Assembly (NCBI RefSeq): GCF_050624435.1
Contig: NC_134546.1
Location: forward strand, 78,037,700-78,101,699
Reading direction: 5' to 3'
Origin: Tenrec ecaudatus
Lineage: Eukaryota; Chordata; Mammalia; Afrosoricida; Tenrecidae
Length of the DNA stretch: 64,000 nucleotides
Position 1 is the first letter of the stretch; each line of letters starts with the position of its first letter. The notes under the pieces are model-generated. The model was given only the letters and a program-made list of their open reading frames with translations, ran no database searches and had not been told where the DNA came from. Below, piece by piece: positions 32,991 to 45,371 of this stretch. The position numbers and the translations under genes are program-made.

Positions 32991-32999
32991 AGTTGAGGT

Positions 33000-33840
33000 T
33001 TGGTATAAATAATAGTAAATCATCAATGATTCCCTTATTCATTCCAATAAAAATTCCCATGTAACAAGGAAGAGCAAATGAGCTTTCATTGGAGGAAATA
33101 CACATAAAACCCTTATGCTCCTGATGAAAAATTACTGCATTCTCAAATGGAAAACTAAGTAAACCATGGACACAACGTTTGTACTATACTAAGATCCCTG
33201 ACTCCAAAGATTATCAGCATATTGTTTTTCTAGATATTAGGATGGAAATATTTCCAAATGTTTCAATTTTTAAGTTTTCGTGACAATTCAATCCATTATC
33301 AATCAATTTGGTAACAAAAACTTAAAAAAATCATCAGAATGGCATATAAATTTATTTAGGATCATTGTAGATGAAAAATAAACAATAAATATAGGTAACA
33401 CATATATTATTGACCATATTCTAAAGTACAACACAGTGTTTCTGGCCTTCAGACAACTATAAATGCAGTAACATTAGATATGATCTGTCTTTCTTGCATC
33501 TACTTCTCAATTGACTATTTTATTGTGTTGGGGTTTTTCTGTGTGTGTTCATTTCAAACAGTGTGTGATGGTATCTCATTGTTTAACCTTACACTTTAAT
33601 AACAAGTAATGCTTATTGGTTATATATGATGCTTATGTCTCTTAAGAAAGTCAGATTATATGTGTTTTTGTATTCCTTCCAGGACAAGGCTTTAAAATCG
33701 AGTCCTGTTTCCAATATTTTATATCTTCCTAATTATAGATTCACTTCTTGTTCCCAGTTTGAGTCAGTACCATCAGTGTGGATGCTTCTCTCTGTGCCTG
33801 AGATAACAGATCACAGGGAAACACTAAGAAGAGCTTCCAC
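33000..33840. other. No gene seen in VH4 3' flank
   Basis: AT-rich non-coding DNA within the second VH3-VH4 block; no recognisable element. Confidence 0.45.
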
Positions 33841-34260
33841 CCTGTGGGACACATGGTCTAAAACAGACTCAGTAAGAGACTGACAGTATAACTAACAGAT
33901 TTATTGGGGTGGGCATCTGGAGGATCCTTGAGCAAAAGCCGGGAATGGCAGGGTTCAGACTCCATGCCGCTGTCTCTCAATATCAATGAGGACTCACCTA
34001 TAGAAGTGGACAGAGACATCATTCCTGAGCAGACAGCCCCCAGCACTCCTCTCAGACACCACGCCCAGGACTCTGCCCAGCAGCACAGTGAGGGTTTGCA
34101 TCTCTGGGCTCATGCTGCTTCACAGAAATCTGGGAGCTTCCACTAGCCTTTCAGCTGGCTACTTCTGAGTGTTTGTTTGATGGAATTGAGCTTTTTGGTG
34201 ACTACAGTTGGATTTCATCCATTCCTGACCTCAGAAATTCAATAAACACAAATCACATTT
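33840..34260. other. Unexplained GC-richer patch with AATAAA on the minus strand
   Basis: Stands out from the AT-rich surroundings. On the minus strand there is a 62-codon frame (33,858-34,046), an AATAAA (within CCCCAATAAATCTG, near 33,900) followed by a T/C-rich stretch, and ATGCAAACC near 34,100. This could be a diverged LTR or a retrocopy; it was not recognised. It has no counterpart seen in the first block. Confidence 0.35.
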
Positions 34261-34799
34261 AAAAAATAAAAACTACATAGTTATCAGTAACCAGAAAATG
34301 TTTAACTGATATATAATAAAGACTGTATACAAATAAAATCATCACAATGCGTGTGATATGATTAAAGCTTACCTTAATGATTTTAAATAGAGCAGCTTTT
34401 AGCCACAATCCACAACAGCTTTCAATATAATAAGGAAATAAATGATAATATATCCGAGGAAAGAGGTAAAATAAAATTGCCACACTTCATGGTATATGAT
34501 TAAAGTTTACTTAGTGATTTTAAGTGAGACCTCAGCAGCTTTTAGCATGAATGCAAGTCAAGTTTCCAAGTATTAAGGAAATACTTTAATATATCTGAGG
34601 AATTATCAGTAAAACACTCATTATGCTGATGGGACATCACTGCAATCACAGAAGAAAGAAAGGAAAATGTAGAAATAGTATTATCCCTTTCTAAGGTCAC
34701 CAGATCCAAAGGAAATAAATAATAATATTATTCTAGACTTTAGGAAGAATGAAGATACATGTCTAAAGTCAAGATACATTTCTGAGATGTGCAGGGGAA

Positions 34800-35285
34800 C
34801 TAAACCTCCAGTGATTTCCCTCTGTCCGTAATAGAGGACTGGCACTCACCTGGTTACTAATCAGATTGCATTGGCGAGATGACTATAGTAAATCACAATG
34901 ATAACCCTGGTTTGAATGGTTAAAGCTTTTCAGCTAACCACCCGGTGATGCATGTTGGGCCTGATCTGGTTTTCAACATTCTCTCTGTCTCTCTCTCTCT
35001 GTTTCATATTGGGTATACTCTACTCAGATGTGTTTTGTCATTGGTGGTAACCGTACTGAACTGATATTATATATGTTTCTCTTTTTTCAGAATGTAAAAC
35101 CCAGGATTGATGTGCCTATAGAGACAGCAAGTAGAATAGGGTTCCTGAAGGATACAGTGGGGTGTGGGTGTGTGGGACAGACAGAGAAAAGGGGAATTGA
35201 TACCAAAAAGTTTAGGAAGGAAGAAAATGTTTTGAAACTGATTGTGGTAGCAAATGCACAATATGTATTGCTGTGATTGAACTAT
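34800..35285. other. Block-end sequence paralogous to 14.56-15.08 kb
   Basis: 'gtgatttccctctgtccgtaa' (shortened: GTGATTTCCCTCTGTCC) to the 35,275 end aligns with the first block's end. Includes a short (TC)n at about 34,983-35,000. No gene. Confidence 0.6.
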
Positions 35286-36640
35286 GGGATTATAGGATAT
35301 CTACATTAGCATCCCAAAAAATGTTTTTTGGAAAAAACTAAAAATAAAATTAAAATCAAGATTACATGTTTCAAAAATGAAATGTATAAGAAATTATAGG
35401 ATATAAATATTTAAAACCACATATAAAATTTAAACTATTATCGAGGAAAATGAAATATAACAGAAATAAATGGAGGAACATGTCATGGTATTGATTGTAA
35501 AACTCAGTGACTCTAAATCTTGCCATTTCTAAAACTGAATGATAAATCCAATGCGATAACATTCAACATCTATGTAAGGATAAGGTCAAAAGAAAAACAA
35601 AATCAGAGATGGATAGATAGATAAAGAGAATCGCTCATGCAGTTATAGAAGTGGGCACATCATTCTGATTCTAAGTCCTTGAGTCTCAGTTAGGCTTCTC
35701 CTGACTTGTGTAGCTTCGAGGGCAGATAAACCTAAAATTGGGTGGAACACACCTGGATGGTAGTTTCAAACGCAGGTGAATAAAAACAAGTCATATTTAT
35801 TATTGAAGAGGTATATTACTCCAAGTTCAGATTACATGTCAGAGGGCAGGGCCCTGTGGACTCTTAGGATTGGCGGGGGATATTTCAAGCCTTTGGTCAA
35901 ATTCAAAACCTAGAGATTGAAGAGCCAGATGCAGGATCCAAACCCAGAAGGAAACTAACAAGTTTCCCTACCAGTCTATTTATAAAGGAAGTAGGCCACA
36001 CTCATGCGGAATATTTGTTTTCCAATTGCTTCAGAGCTGTGTCCTGAGTAAGGGAGTTACACTCCACCCTAATCATACAACTGCTTGGCTACTCACAGCA
36101 GACTCCATTATGGAATTGATTGCATTGTGTTCTTTCACATGATGAGGAATTACTAGTTGCCAACTACCAAACCACTAAGAACACTACCCCCACCAAGTTG
36201 ACACAAAACCTAACTATAATAGTCCTCAACAGGTACTTTGGAAATCATCAAACTGTTTTACCATTTATTTCAGACCACAGTGCATTAAAACACAAAAACA
36301 AAATTAAAACAACTGGTGCATATTCCTGACCAGATTTTAGAGAGCAACTTTATGATTTTATGTCCTTTATATAACTTCCAAAACATTAAACAACATAAGG
36401 CATAATTAGGTTGCCCTTTATTTCTTCTTAATTCATTCATATAAAATATATGGTATGTCACTGTTATACTTTACAATTCTCTAACGGCAGATATTTTACA
36501 TGCCATCATATTCTCACCAATATATGAATAATCTTTGGTGTCTGGTTTGAGTTTTGGTTTTCTGATGCTTGTGTGAGAGCAAGTGATAGGTTGTTTTTCT
36601 TTTTAAGTTTTCCTATTTAATTTGTGCTTTCAGATATATG
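35285..36640. other. No recognisable feature
   Basis: AT-rich non-coding DNA between duplicated blocks. A GATA-rich spot (35,608-35,625) and scattered short open frames only. Confidence 0.4.
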
Positions 36641-37905
36641 TGCAGCTATATTATCTTATGGCTGATATCCCTCTGAAAATTCTGGGCCAAAGAATTTCAG
36701 GTGACCATAACTTTGTGCTCAGATATTCACATTGTTGAAATATATATTTATGTAGAAATTTAAAGATATTCTAACTGACCAGAAAATGAATTTGGCCAAC
36801 CCTAATCTGGGGAAAATAATCTTTGTTATGAGGGAGAGAAATGAGGAAGGAAACTGAATAGGGAATGGCTTTGTAAACTGCAGGTTTAGAGACAGTTTCT
36901 CTGATTCCTTAGTCAGTAAGATGAATAATTTTCCTTGAGTCTAAGGAATAAACACAAGGTTTAGATCCTTGAGTAGTTATCAGAGGGCTGTGCCCAGGAA
37001 ACAAATGAAGAGGCTGAATGTGGTTGGAAATGCTCACATTTCAGATAGAACACAGTCCCCTGGAAAAGAGGCATTGAAAACAGTGTCTATGGTCGTACCC
37101 TAAATTTTGAGGACTAGTTGCCTGAATGGGCCTTATTTTAATCCAGGGTGCCTGTTGGGTCTCAAGTGGGTGTCTTTTTGTTCAAAACCTGAAATATCAT
37201 TATTCTTATTCTGCCCTCCTGGTAACTTAATATTCCACTCACTTCTCTGCTGTATCTTTATACTGGAACTCCTGACTGGTTTTGCCCTCATTTTAGATGT
37301 GTTCTGGCAAACCAAGGGACTCTCACCTCACAGTCTTGCATCACATTGAAGTTATAGAGTTGAAACTATTCTTTTCTGGAGCCAACATTCTCCAGTTGGA
37401 AACCTCCTCCCTGAGGCCCTGTGCAACTTGAATCTCTTTATTTACACTTAGGTTGCCCTTAGTTATCAAAACCTGAGACGTGTTGTTTGTAGGAGTGCTG
37501 GAGTTGGTGATGGCAGTGGCCCAAAGAAAACCCCTGAAGACTTTGAGGAGATTGATACGGAAGTGTTGGAGTGGAAAGAAAAGATGTTTGGAGACTGTGG
37601 GTGATGACGATACCCTGGTGTCCACCTGATGTTTTCAACAAATGATATCCTGTCCACTCTCTGGGGCACAGGACATACAGGAGGCCAAGGCAGGGTAGAG
37701 ATATTGAGGGGCTGGTGGGAGAGAACACTGAGCTCAGACATACTTGGTTTTCTTTTTATCTTTAATACACACCACTTAGGTCAAGTGCTCTCTCACTCTA
37801 GGCTATCATGCATATGAGCTCAAACAAAGAGCTACCCTAGCATGGGCTCAGGAGGTAAAGAATTGTCTGGTCTCTATTACTTACTGCTTATAAGGACAGG
37901 ACTCC
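36640..37905. other. VH4 5' flank paralogous to 11.4-12.4 kb and 24-25.4 kb
   Basis: The third copy of the VH4 upstream spacer. Its VH3-relic half is missing, so the third block is truncated at its 5' side. Non-coding. Confidence 0.65.
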
Positions 37906-37910
37906 CTCAC

Positions 37911-37918
37911 ATGCAAAT
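37911..37918 (+). promoter_or_regulatory. Canonical IGHV octamer ATGCAAAT
   Basis: Perfect octamer, 113 bp upstream of the leader ATG at 38,024. The pseudogene below it therefore retains the best promoter element among the VH4 copies. Confidence 0.85.
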
Positions 37919-38023
37919 CATTCTTCAGGCACTAGGGTAAATTTCACGCTTTGGAGGGAAAGCTATCAGTTCTCTTCAGACAGGGCTCTAGGTCTCTTGG
38001 GAAAGCAGAGCTGTGTTCTAAAG

Positions 38024-38466
38024 ATGTTATTGCTGTGGGCTCTCCTGTGCCTGGTGACAGTTCCCCAAGGTGGAGATTCAGCAATCTGACCTGGGTCTTT
38101 GGGAATGGTTGTGAATACAAGTGACTGACGTGGACCATTTGTTTTTTCTACAGGCGTCTTGTCCGAGGTGAAGCTTCATGAGACAGGTCCAGGACTGGGG
38201 AAGCCCTACCAGAAGCTGTGGCTCACTTGCACTGTCTCTGGTTTCTCCATCACAGGCAGTGGTTACTGTTGGCACTGAATCCGCTAGTCCTCAGAGAAGG
38301 GGCTGCAGTGGATGGGACGCATATGCTATAGTGGCGGTACAAATTATGACCTGTCCTTCCAAGGTCGACTCTCCATCACTAGAGACACATCTAAGAATCA
38401 GTTCTCCCTGCAGCTTGAGCTCCGTGACCGCTGAGGACCCAGTCGTTTATTACTGTGCAAGGGAAA
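38024..38466 (+). pseudogene. IGHV: VH4-like V pseudogene
   Basis: Exon 1 (38,024-38,069, 46 nt) has an open leader and a GT donor. Exon 2 starts at 38,154 after a CTACAG acceptor, V domain at 38,165. FR1 keeps the first cysteine (LTCTVSG). FR2 has two nonsense codons: TGA at 38,276 in place of the second tryptophan codon, and TAG at 38,285 in place of glutamine. A one-base insertion in FR3 (near 38,416) shifts the frame; the second-cysteine motif TATTACTGTGCAAGG is still visible. The promoter octamer, splice sites and RSS are intact, so it could still rearrange and transcribe but not encode VH. Sequence is close to the 12.6- and 25.5-kb copies. Confidence 0.93.
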
Positions 38467-38505
38467 CACAATGAGGGAAAATCATTGTGAGCCCAGACAC
38501 AAACC
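38467..38505 (+). other. V-RSS of the 38.0-kb pseudogene
   Basis: Heptamer CACAATG (38,467-38,473), 23-bp spacer, nonamer ACACAAACC (38,497-38,505). Same heptamer variant as at 13,035. Confidence 0.9.
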
Positions 38506-38526
38506 TCCCTGCAGGGAAGACACTGG

Positions 38527-38540
38527 GCAGCAGGGGGCGC
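38527..38540 (+). promoter_or_regulatory. CTCF-like core motif downstream of RSS
   Basis: GCAGCAGGGGGCGC, 21 bp after the nonamer, identical to the motifs at 13,096 and 49,910. Confidence 0.65.
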
Positions 38541-38664
38541 ACAGGACTCACTGAGCACACATCCCCAGCACCAGACACGCAGAGATGGATGACAGGGAGG
38601 ATTTCCTGTTGAAATTAGGGTTCCTTCCCTCTTTCATCTCTCAGCATGTCCACGGAAAGTTTTT

Positions 38665-39125
38665 CTTCTTTAATAGTATTATTTGGGGCTTGTACAATTC
38701 TTATCACAATCAATACATCCATCCATTGTGTCAAGAACATATGTACATTTGTTGCCATCATAATTCTCAAAACATTTGCCTTCCACTTGAGCCCTTAGTA
38801 TCTGCTGCTCATTTTCCCCTCACTCCCCACCCCCCCTACCTCATGAACCCTTCATCATTCATAAATTATTTTTATTATTTTGTCATACGGTACACTGAAT
38901 TCTCACCCTGGCTTCTTCTCTGCTGTTCATCCCCCAGGGAGGAGGCTATACCTAGATTCTTGTAATCAGTTACCCCTTTCTACCCCACATTCTCTCCACC
39001 CTCCAGGCATCACCACTCTCACCACTGGTCCTGAAGGAGTCATTTGTCCTGAATTCCCTGTGTTTCCAGTTGCTATCTGTACAAATGTACATCCTCTGGT
39101 CTAGCCAGATTTGTAAGGTAGAATT
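38665..39125 (-). mobile_element. Family A copy (3' region), - strand
   Basis: Begins 'atttggggcttgtacaatt' and runs to 'gatttgtaaggtagaatt'. It splits the conserved VH4/VH6 3' flank, which resumes at 39,128. Confidence 0.75.
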
Positions 39126-40429
39126 TCGTACTCTTAAATTTTCTCCTCACTGCCGACTTGAAAGGAGGAACTAGCTTTTTCTGTTCACAGTGCAAATATT
39201 AAAGTGACTCTAATACTTCATTGTCATCCTATAGAACCCAGTTTCCTTCTTGAAAAAAACAGGTTATCATGGTAATTCTCACCCTATCTGTTACTCAAAA
39301 CCTGTTGATAATAAAATACAGACATGTCCAGATTCATGCGTGCAATACATGACTTCAAATGTACTGAGTTCAGTGACCTACTATCACCCAGGGTCAGGTC
39401 TGTGAAGGTTTCCTTCTGCTTGCTCCTTGTGCACTGTTGGCAGTGAATGACTAATGATCTCTATGTCTTAGAAAACATTGGTGGTGACTTCTGGGGCTAA
39501 ATTTGTGACAAGTCCTTAGTGATGCTTGCTACCCATTGTATCCCTATATGCAGTAACAAGGGTTCCAGGCATAGAGAGACCCCTGACCCTGGAAACAGGT
39601 GAACTGGAATGACCTGTCTGGTGGGCGGAGTCATTAGTAAGATCACTCATTGGAGTCACAATGAAGGGAGCACTCATTGGAAGGACAACTTTGATCCAAA
39701 AGGATAGTAAATATGTCACAAGGGGAGGAAATTGCAAACTAATTCCTCAGAATGTTCTTTAGGCCCTGTTTTCAGCAGATGCCAGGGAATGAAGTCAGTG
39801 ATGCTTTCCTCTCAGAAGCTGTGGTTTCTCGCCTTGTCAGAATCTCTCTAGAGACACTGGGGAAACGTTCTGCATTGGAAACTGCCTTCTCTTCATTGGA
39901 ATGGGCTTTGTCTGTCTGTCACCATTGATCCAAAGGCAGACTTCAGAGTAATAAGTATTGATGAGATCTCAGTTTACACTCCAGGATACTAAGTAGGGCC
40001 ATTTGTTGTCAAAGTTAGAAATAGTTAACATAAAAAAAAAATTCTCATGCTGAATGGAAATGTTCTTCAAACCCTATGATGTATCTTGTATGTATGATGT
40101 ATCTTTCCATACTAATGAATACTCAAATATGTATAATTATTCAATAAATTTCACAAAAAATGACCTAGAAAACATTTTCTATGCCAATATTATTGTTTGG
40201 AATCATATAATTATTAACAAGATTCTCAAGTTAAATGGAAAGAATGAAGAAAAATAAAAAAAAATAAAGCCAATCCAAAAGGAAAACAAGAGCGAAGCAT
40301 GAAGACTTACAAAATAATAACCAAAAAAAGACAAAAGTTAAGAGAAAAACATTAAAAAAATGAACTAAGGGCACAAAAATTGAGGAAAAAACCAATAACT
40401 ACACAAAGGGGGAAAAACCCAGAAATATA

Positions 40430-41690
40430 ATTCATAATGACAGCAATAAATGCAGACACATTAATAATGACATGAAATGTAAATGGACTCAATGTATCTC
40501 TGAAGAGGCAGTGAGAAGCATAATGGGGAAGGAAACTTGATCCAAAACCTATGCTTACAAGAAACACGATTGAGACATAAAGACAAATATAATCTAAAAA
40601 TCAAAGATAGAAGATAACATATCAAGAAAATGGCGATAAAAAAGCAAGGGTAGCAATTTTAACCAATGACAATTTTAAAATGTGTTACTGGCTATACAAA
40701 TTAATAATAAAATTGAGTTCAGGAAAAAATCTCTAATGGGAGACAAATAAGGTCATTATATGATTAAAGGGACAAAAGAGCAAGAAGAAAAAATAGTAAT
40801 AAATATATATGCATCCAATGGCAGACCCTCAAAATATATTAATCAAATTCTTATAGACTTAAAGAGAGAAATACATAATTTTATAGTAATAGAGTTAAAT
40901 ACACCCCACTGGGTTTTACAGAACAACTCAAAAGATCAACTGGATAATTCATCAATACGGTAACAGAAAAACTAAATACCACAATTACTGACCTCTTAGA
41001 CATATAGGAAATGTACTATCCGGGAAAACCTCAATGTCCCTTCTTCTCGTGTTCATATGTACCATTCTTCAGAATAGACCATACGTTAGGCTACAATGCT
41101 AGCTTTAATACAATTTTTAAATTTTAATATTACAAATAAAATTTTTACTTCACAACATTATGAAATTAGATATGAACAAGAGGAAGATAAAAGAATAAAA
41201 TGCTAACATGGAAAATGAGCAATTGTGTGCATTAAACTACTTGGGAATGGTAGGATTAAAGGATTTAGATTTTAAATTCCTCACAAAAACGAAAATAAGC
41301 ATACCAAAAGCTTTGGTACACTTCAGAAGCAGTACTAAGAACACACGTTACGAACAATGTATGAAGATATCAAAAAAGAAAGCAAATGTCAGCATGTTCA
41401 CCCAACACCTTGAACAATTACAACAAAAAGAGCTATGTAAAACATCAGTCACTAGAAGACAATAAATATTTTTAAAAATAGAGCAGAAATAAATGAAAAG
41501 GAAACAGGGAAATAATAAGACAAGTTAATTCTTTTAAAATATTAACAAATTTTGACAAACTACTGGTAAACGTATTAAAGTAAAAGGAATATGAAAAGCA
41601 AACATAAAGAATAAGAACCAAAACTATGACGATCACAGCAGTGAATTTGGAAATTCAGAACAAGTAGACATATTTCTACAAAAACACTAC
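40430..41690 (+). mobile_element. L1 ORF2 fragment (endonuclease region)
   Basis: Translated pieces in several frames resemble the start of L1 ORF2: an N-V-N-G-L-N motif near 40,480, ETH/RHKDK-like, an INIYA motif near 40,797 and IDHTLG near 41,076, then the basic linker around 41,390-41,460. Many stops and frameshifts; no RT domain recognised. Truncated at 41,700 by or next to family A. Confidence 0.65.
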
Positions 41691-41699
41691 CTATCTTTA

Positions 41700-43690
41700 T
41701 TTTAAAAAATCATTTTTTGGGGGGCTCGTACAACTCTTATCACAATCTATACATACATCCATTGTGTCAAGCACATTTGTACATTTGTTGTCATCATCAT
41801 TCTCAAAACATTTACTTTCTACTTGAGCCCTCAGTATCACCTCCTCATTTCCCCCTACCTCCCACTCCTGCCTCACTCATGAAATCTTGATAATTTATAA
41901 ATTATTATTATTTTGCCATATCTCACACTGTCTGATGTCTCCCTTCACCTACTTTTCTGTTGTCCATCCCCTAGGGAGGAGGTTATATATAGATCCTTGA
42001 AATCGATTCCCCCTTTCCATCCCCACCTTCCCTCAACCCTCACGGTATTGCCACTCTCTCCACTGTTCCTGAAGGGATTTTCTGAACTGGATTCCATGTG
42101 CTTCCAGTTCCTGTCTGTACCAGTGTAAAACCTCTGGTCGGGCTGGATTTGTAAGGTAGAATTGGGAGCATGATAGAGGTGGGGGAAAGAAGCATTTAAG
42201 AACTAGAGGAAAGTTGTATGTTCCATCTTTGCTACACTGCACCCTGCACTCTTCTTCTCCCCAAGACCCTTCTGTAGGAGGATGGCCAGTCGCCTACAGA
42301 TGGGCATTGGCTCCCAAATCTGCACTTCCCCTCATTCACGATGATATGAATTTTTGTCACGATGATATGAATTTTTGCTCTTTGAGGCCTGGTCCCTGAT
42401 CCCTTTGACACCTCATGATCACACAGTCTGGTGGGCTTCTTCCATGTGGGCTTTGTTGCTTCTGAGCTAGATGGCTGTTTGATTACTTTCAAGCCTTTAA
42501 GACAACAGACGCTATATCTTTTGATAGCTGGGCACCATGAGCTTTCTTCACATTTGATTATGCACCCATTTGTCTTCAGTGATAGTATTCGGAAGGTGAG
42601 CATCATAGAATGCTAGTTGAATAGAACAAAGTGTTCTTGCATTGAGGGAGAACTTAAGTGGAAGTCCAATGTCAATTCGCTACCTTAATATAAACTTATA
42701 AATATATGCACATAGATTTATTTCCCAATCAGCATATATAAATATATTTACATATGTACACGCCTGCATTGTGGCCTCTATAAATGTCCTTTGCCTCCTA
42801 ATTCTTTCCTTTATTTCCTTTTACTTTCCTCTTGTCCTACTATCATGTTAAGCCTCCATTTTGGTTTCAGTAATTCCTCTCAGTTACATTGTCCTTGATC
42901 AGTCCCTACCAGGCTTCTTACATCCTCCTTGTCACTGATTGTGGATCCCTTGTCGTTCCCTTGTCCCCGAGTTTATTAACACCACTTCTTTCCCCACCTC
43001 TCCCTCTCCTTTGTCGCCCCCAGGACCATCGAACATGTTGTTTTCTCCTCCAGATTGCTTATCTAGCCTATCTTATCTAGATAGACCTGAAGAGATAATA
43101 ATATGCACACAAAACAAGACAGAGCAAGACAAAGTGACAAAAGAAAACAATACAACAGCAGCAACAACAAAACAATGACAAATAAAGAAAAACCTGTAAA
43201 TAGTTCAAGACCTGTTTGTTGACCTTTAAGAGTGTTTTCCGGTGGAGTCTGATGGGGTGCCACACCCTGACCCAAAGTCTATTTTTGGTACTCCTTTGAG
43301 ACTTCCTTGCTCTGTACTCTTGCTGTTCTATTGTCCAGCCTTAGTGTTTTGCCTTGGTGTGGTGGGGTCAGATCAGGAAACACTGCCACACTGTCTCCAG
43401 TGTTGTCCCCTGTAGAGCTATGGGTCTGTGAGGGTTGTCGTGTCTTCTAGAGGGGCTGGCCATATGGTTCTCTCTGTGCATTGGCTGCTCTGAGTAAGGT
43501 CTTCAAGGCTTGGTGGGTCAGGATGTGCTCCAGTCCCTCTTCCTCACCCTTCATTGCTCCTGTGTGCTTTGATCAAACATGTTCCTCTCCCTGACTTGGA
43601 GCATCAGTGCTGTCCTCTGAAGTAAATTCTTCTGGGGGGAGCGGCAGGTTTCCATGTAGTTGGGATTGGGCCTGGCTCCTCAAAACTATC
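41700..43690 (-). mobile_element. Family A copy with one internal module, - strand
   Basis: Near-complete inverted copy: 3' end 'ggggctcgtacaactctta', pyrimidine-rich region, one internal module (42,400-42,600), then 5' segments to about 43,690, including the counterpart of 1,320-1,770. Confidence 0.8.
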
Positions 43691-43859
43691 TATCTAAGTA
43701 AACAGTCTGATTTCCAAAATGTCAACTGATTCATAAAAAAGAAGAAATAGATTATATGCTACAAAAAATATTCAAATGTAAAAAGGCTAGACTTCTATGA
43801 CTGCACTGAAAAACAGTAATGTTTGGTTGCTAGATTAATTTGACTCAAACATGACCTAA

Positions 43860-44260
43860 ATATGAATACACATATAAACATGAATATGTATGGAAGTACA
43901 GATATTAATATCAATACAAATATAAGCATGAATATTAAAGTAAATATAATTAAAATATAAACATAAATAAAATTTGAGTGTGGATATGAATGTGCATGTC
44001 AATGTAAATATGAATCTAAATCAAAATACACATGTGAATCTAAATATGTATGTGAACATGAACATGAATATATATGAACATAAATATGAATATGAACACT
44101 ACTGTGAATATCAATATAAGTAAACATATGTTAAAGTGAATAAATACAAATATCATTATATAAAATAAAAATATTTCAATATATTTGTAATATATTATTT
44201 GAATATATACTCAATATATTCAAAGTATGAATATATATGTGAAAATAAATATAAGTATAT
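43860..44260. repeat. AT-rich degenerate tandem repeat (TATGAA/TAAATA-like)
   Basis: About 400 bp of imperfect 6-bp units (tatgaa, aatata, catgaa). The paralogous tract is at 53,815-54,200. No coding capacity. Confidence 0.8.
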
Positions 44261-44519
44261 CTGCCACTTTGAAGGTACCGTGTACATGTACACCAGATTT
44301 ATTACTGATGAAAAACAGAAATCTTTTTAAAAAAGCTATTTCCTGACAGTGTATTTTAATGTAATTTAATGCTCAAGTCAGTGTTTTCATTTTTCGAACA
44401 CTTTCTGTGGACTCCAATCACATTTTTTGAAATGTCCTTTGCATTTGGGGAACACAAATAAGACTGAAGGAGAATATCAGGGATGCAAATGGATGAAGTA
44501 AGGTTTCCTTACTTGCAGT

Positions 44520-44650
44520 CACTGGTACTTTGAATATCCTCCCCCAAACCATAATTTTGGTCATCGACTTTCCAGCAGTCTTCCCAACTCATTGTCCAGG
44601 TTTCACAGGCATATGAGGCAATTGATCCTCAAAGTGACATCACACTACCC
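44520..44650 (-). mobile_element. Long AfroSINE-type fragment
   Basis: Contains 'tcattgtccaggtttcacag' and 'gcatatgaggcaattga', typical of the long afrotherian SINE/LTR-like repeat as recalled. Duplicate at about 54,480-54,600. Confidence 0.65.
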
Positions 44651-44686
44651 TGTAATACAGGTTCCCTGAAGCAGATGTTTATAAAA

Positions 44687-44850
44687 AAGGCTCCATGGTG
44701 CAGTGGACTAAGTATTAAGTTGCTAACTACAAGGCTAGGTGTTCAAACCCAGCATCCACTCCTGGAGTGAAAGATTAAGTTATGTGTGCCATAAATATTG
44801 AGAGCCCTGGAAACCTTCTAGGTTTTTCACTTGCCTGCATCCAACTTGCT
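44687..44850 (+). mobile_element. AfroSINE copy
   Basis: 'ccatggtgcagtggactaag', 'gttgctaactacaaggct' and 'gttcaaacccagca' are the tRNA-like head and adjoining SINE body. Duplicate at 54,635-54,775. Confidence 0.8.
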
Positions 44851-44869
44851 TCAGGAACCAGCTCTTGGG

Positions 44870-45030
44870 GAAATCTTCCTGTAGAGTTGTGATCCATGAG
44901 TTTAGCAAGCTGTTCACGGTCCCCAGATTTTATACCATTCAGTGACACTCATATACAAATGCCTGTCATGTTTAAATGCAGTTTATCCACCAGGGGACTC
45001 CAGAAACTTCTTAGCCAGAGTGAGTTTTTA
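44870..45030 (+). other. VH6-type 5' flank without a V exon
   Basis: 'cagattttataccattcag', 'gacactcatatacaaatgcc' and 'ccaccaggggactc' follow the same order as the 5' flank of the VH6-like gene (49,280-49,375). The leader and V exon are absent; unrelated sequence follows. Confidence 0.5.
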
Positions 45031-45371
45031 GAGGCAGCTTTATCAGAATTATTGTAAATAAACTTCTATGGGATATTTGGTATATTTAAAACAATGTTAA
45101 TATTGTCAATGGTAAAGAATCTAAATGTCTATAATAAAGTCCTTCGGACTAAAATACATGAAAGTTTAACTTTAAAGATCTGAAACTGTTCAAGGATACA
45201 AAACAAAAGGCAAAAGACATGTAGCTGTTTCCCACACCACTTCAAGAGGTAGCATCTGAGCAAGAACCAGTATTAGTCAAGGAAAAAGTTAAAGGTTCCC
45301 TAAGAGCATCAGTCAAAAGGTAGGCCCAGGGAGCGGTGGAATGCCAACTGAAATGCTTCAACAAGCAGATG

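Noticed and set aside
33858..34046. Possible V or other receptor leader on the minus strand
   Set aside because: No conserved cysteine-tryptophan-cysteine pattern, splice pair or RSS could be placed.
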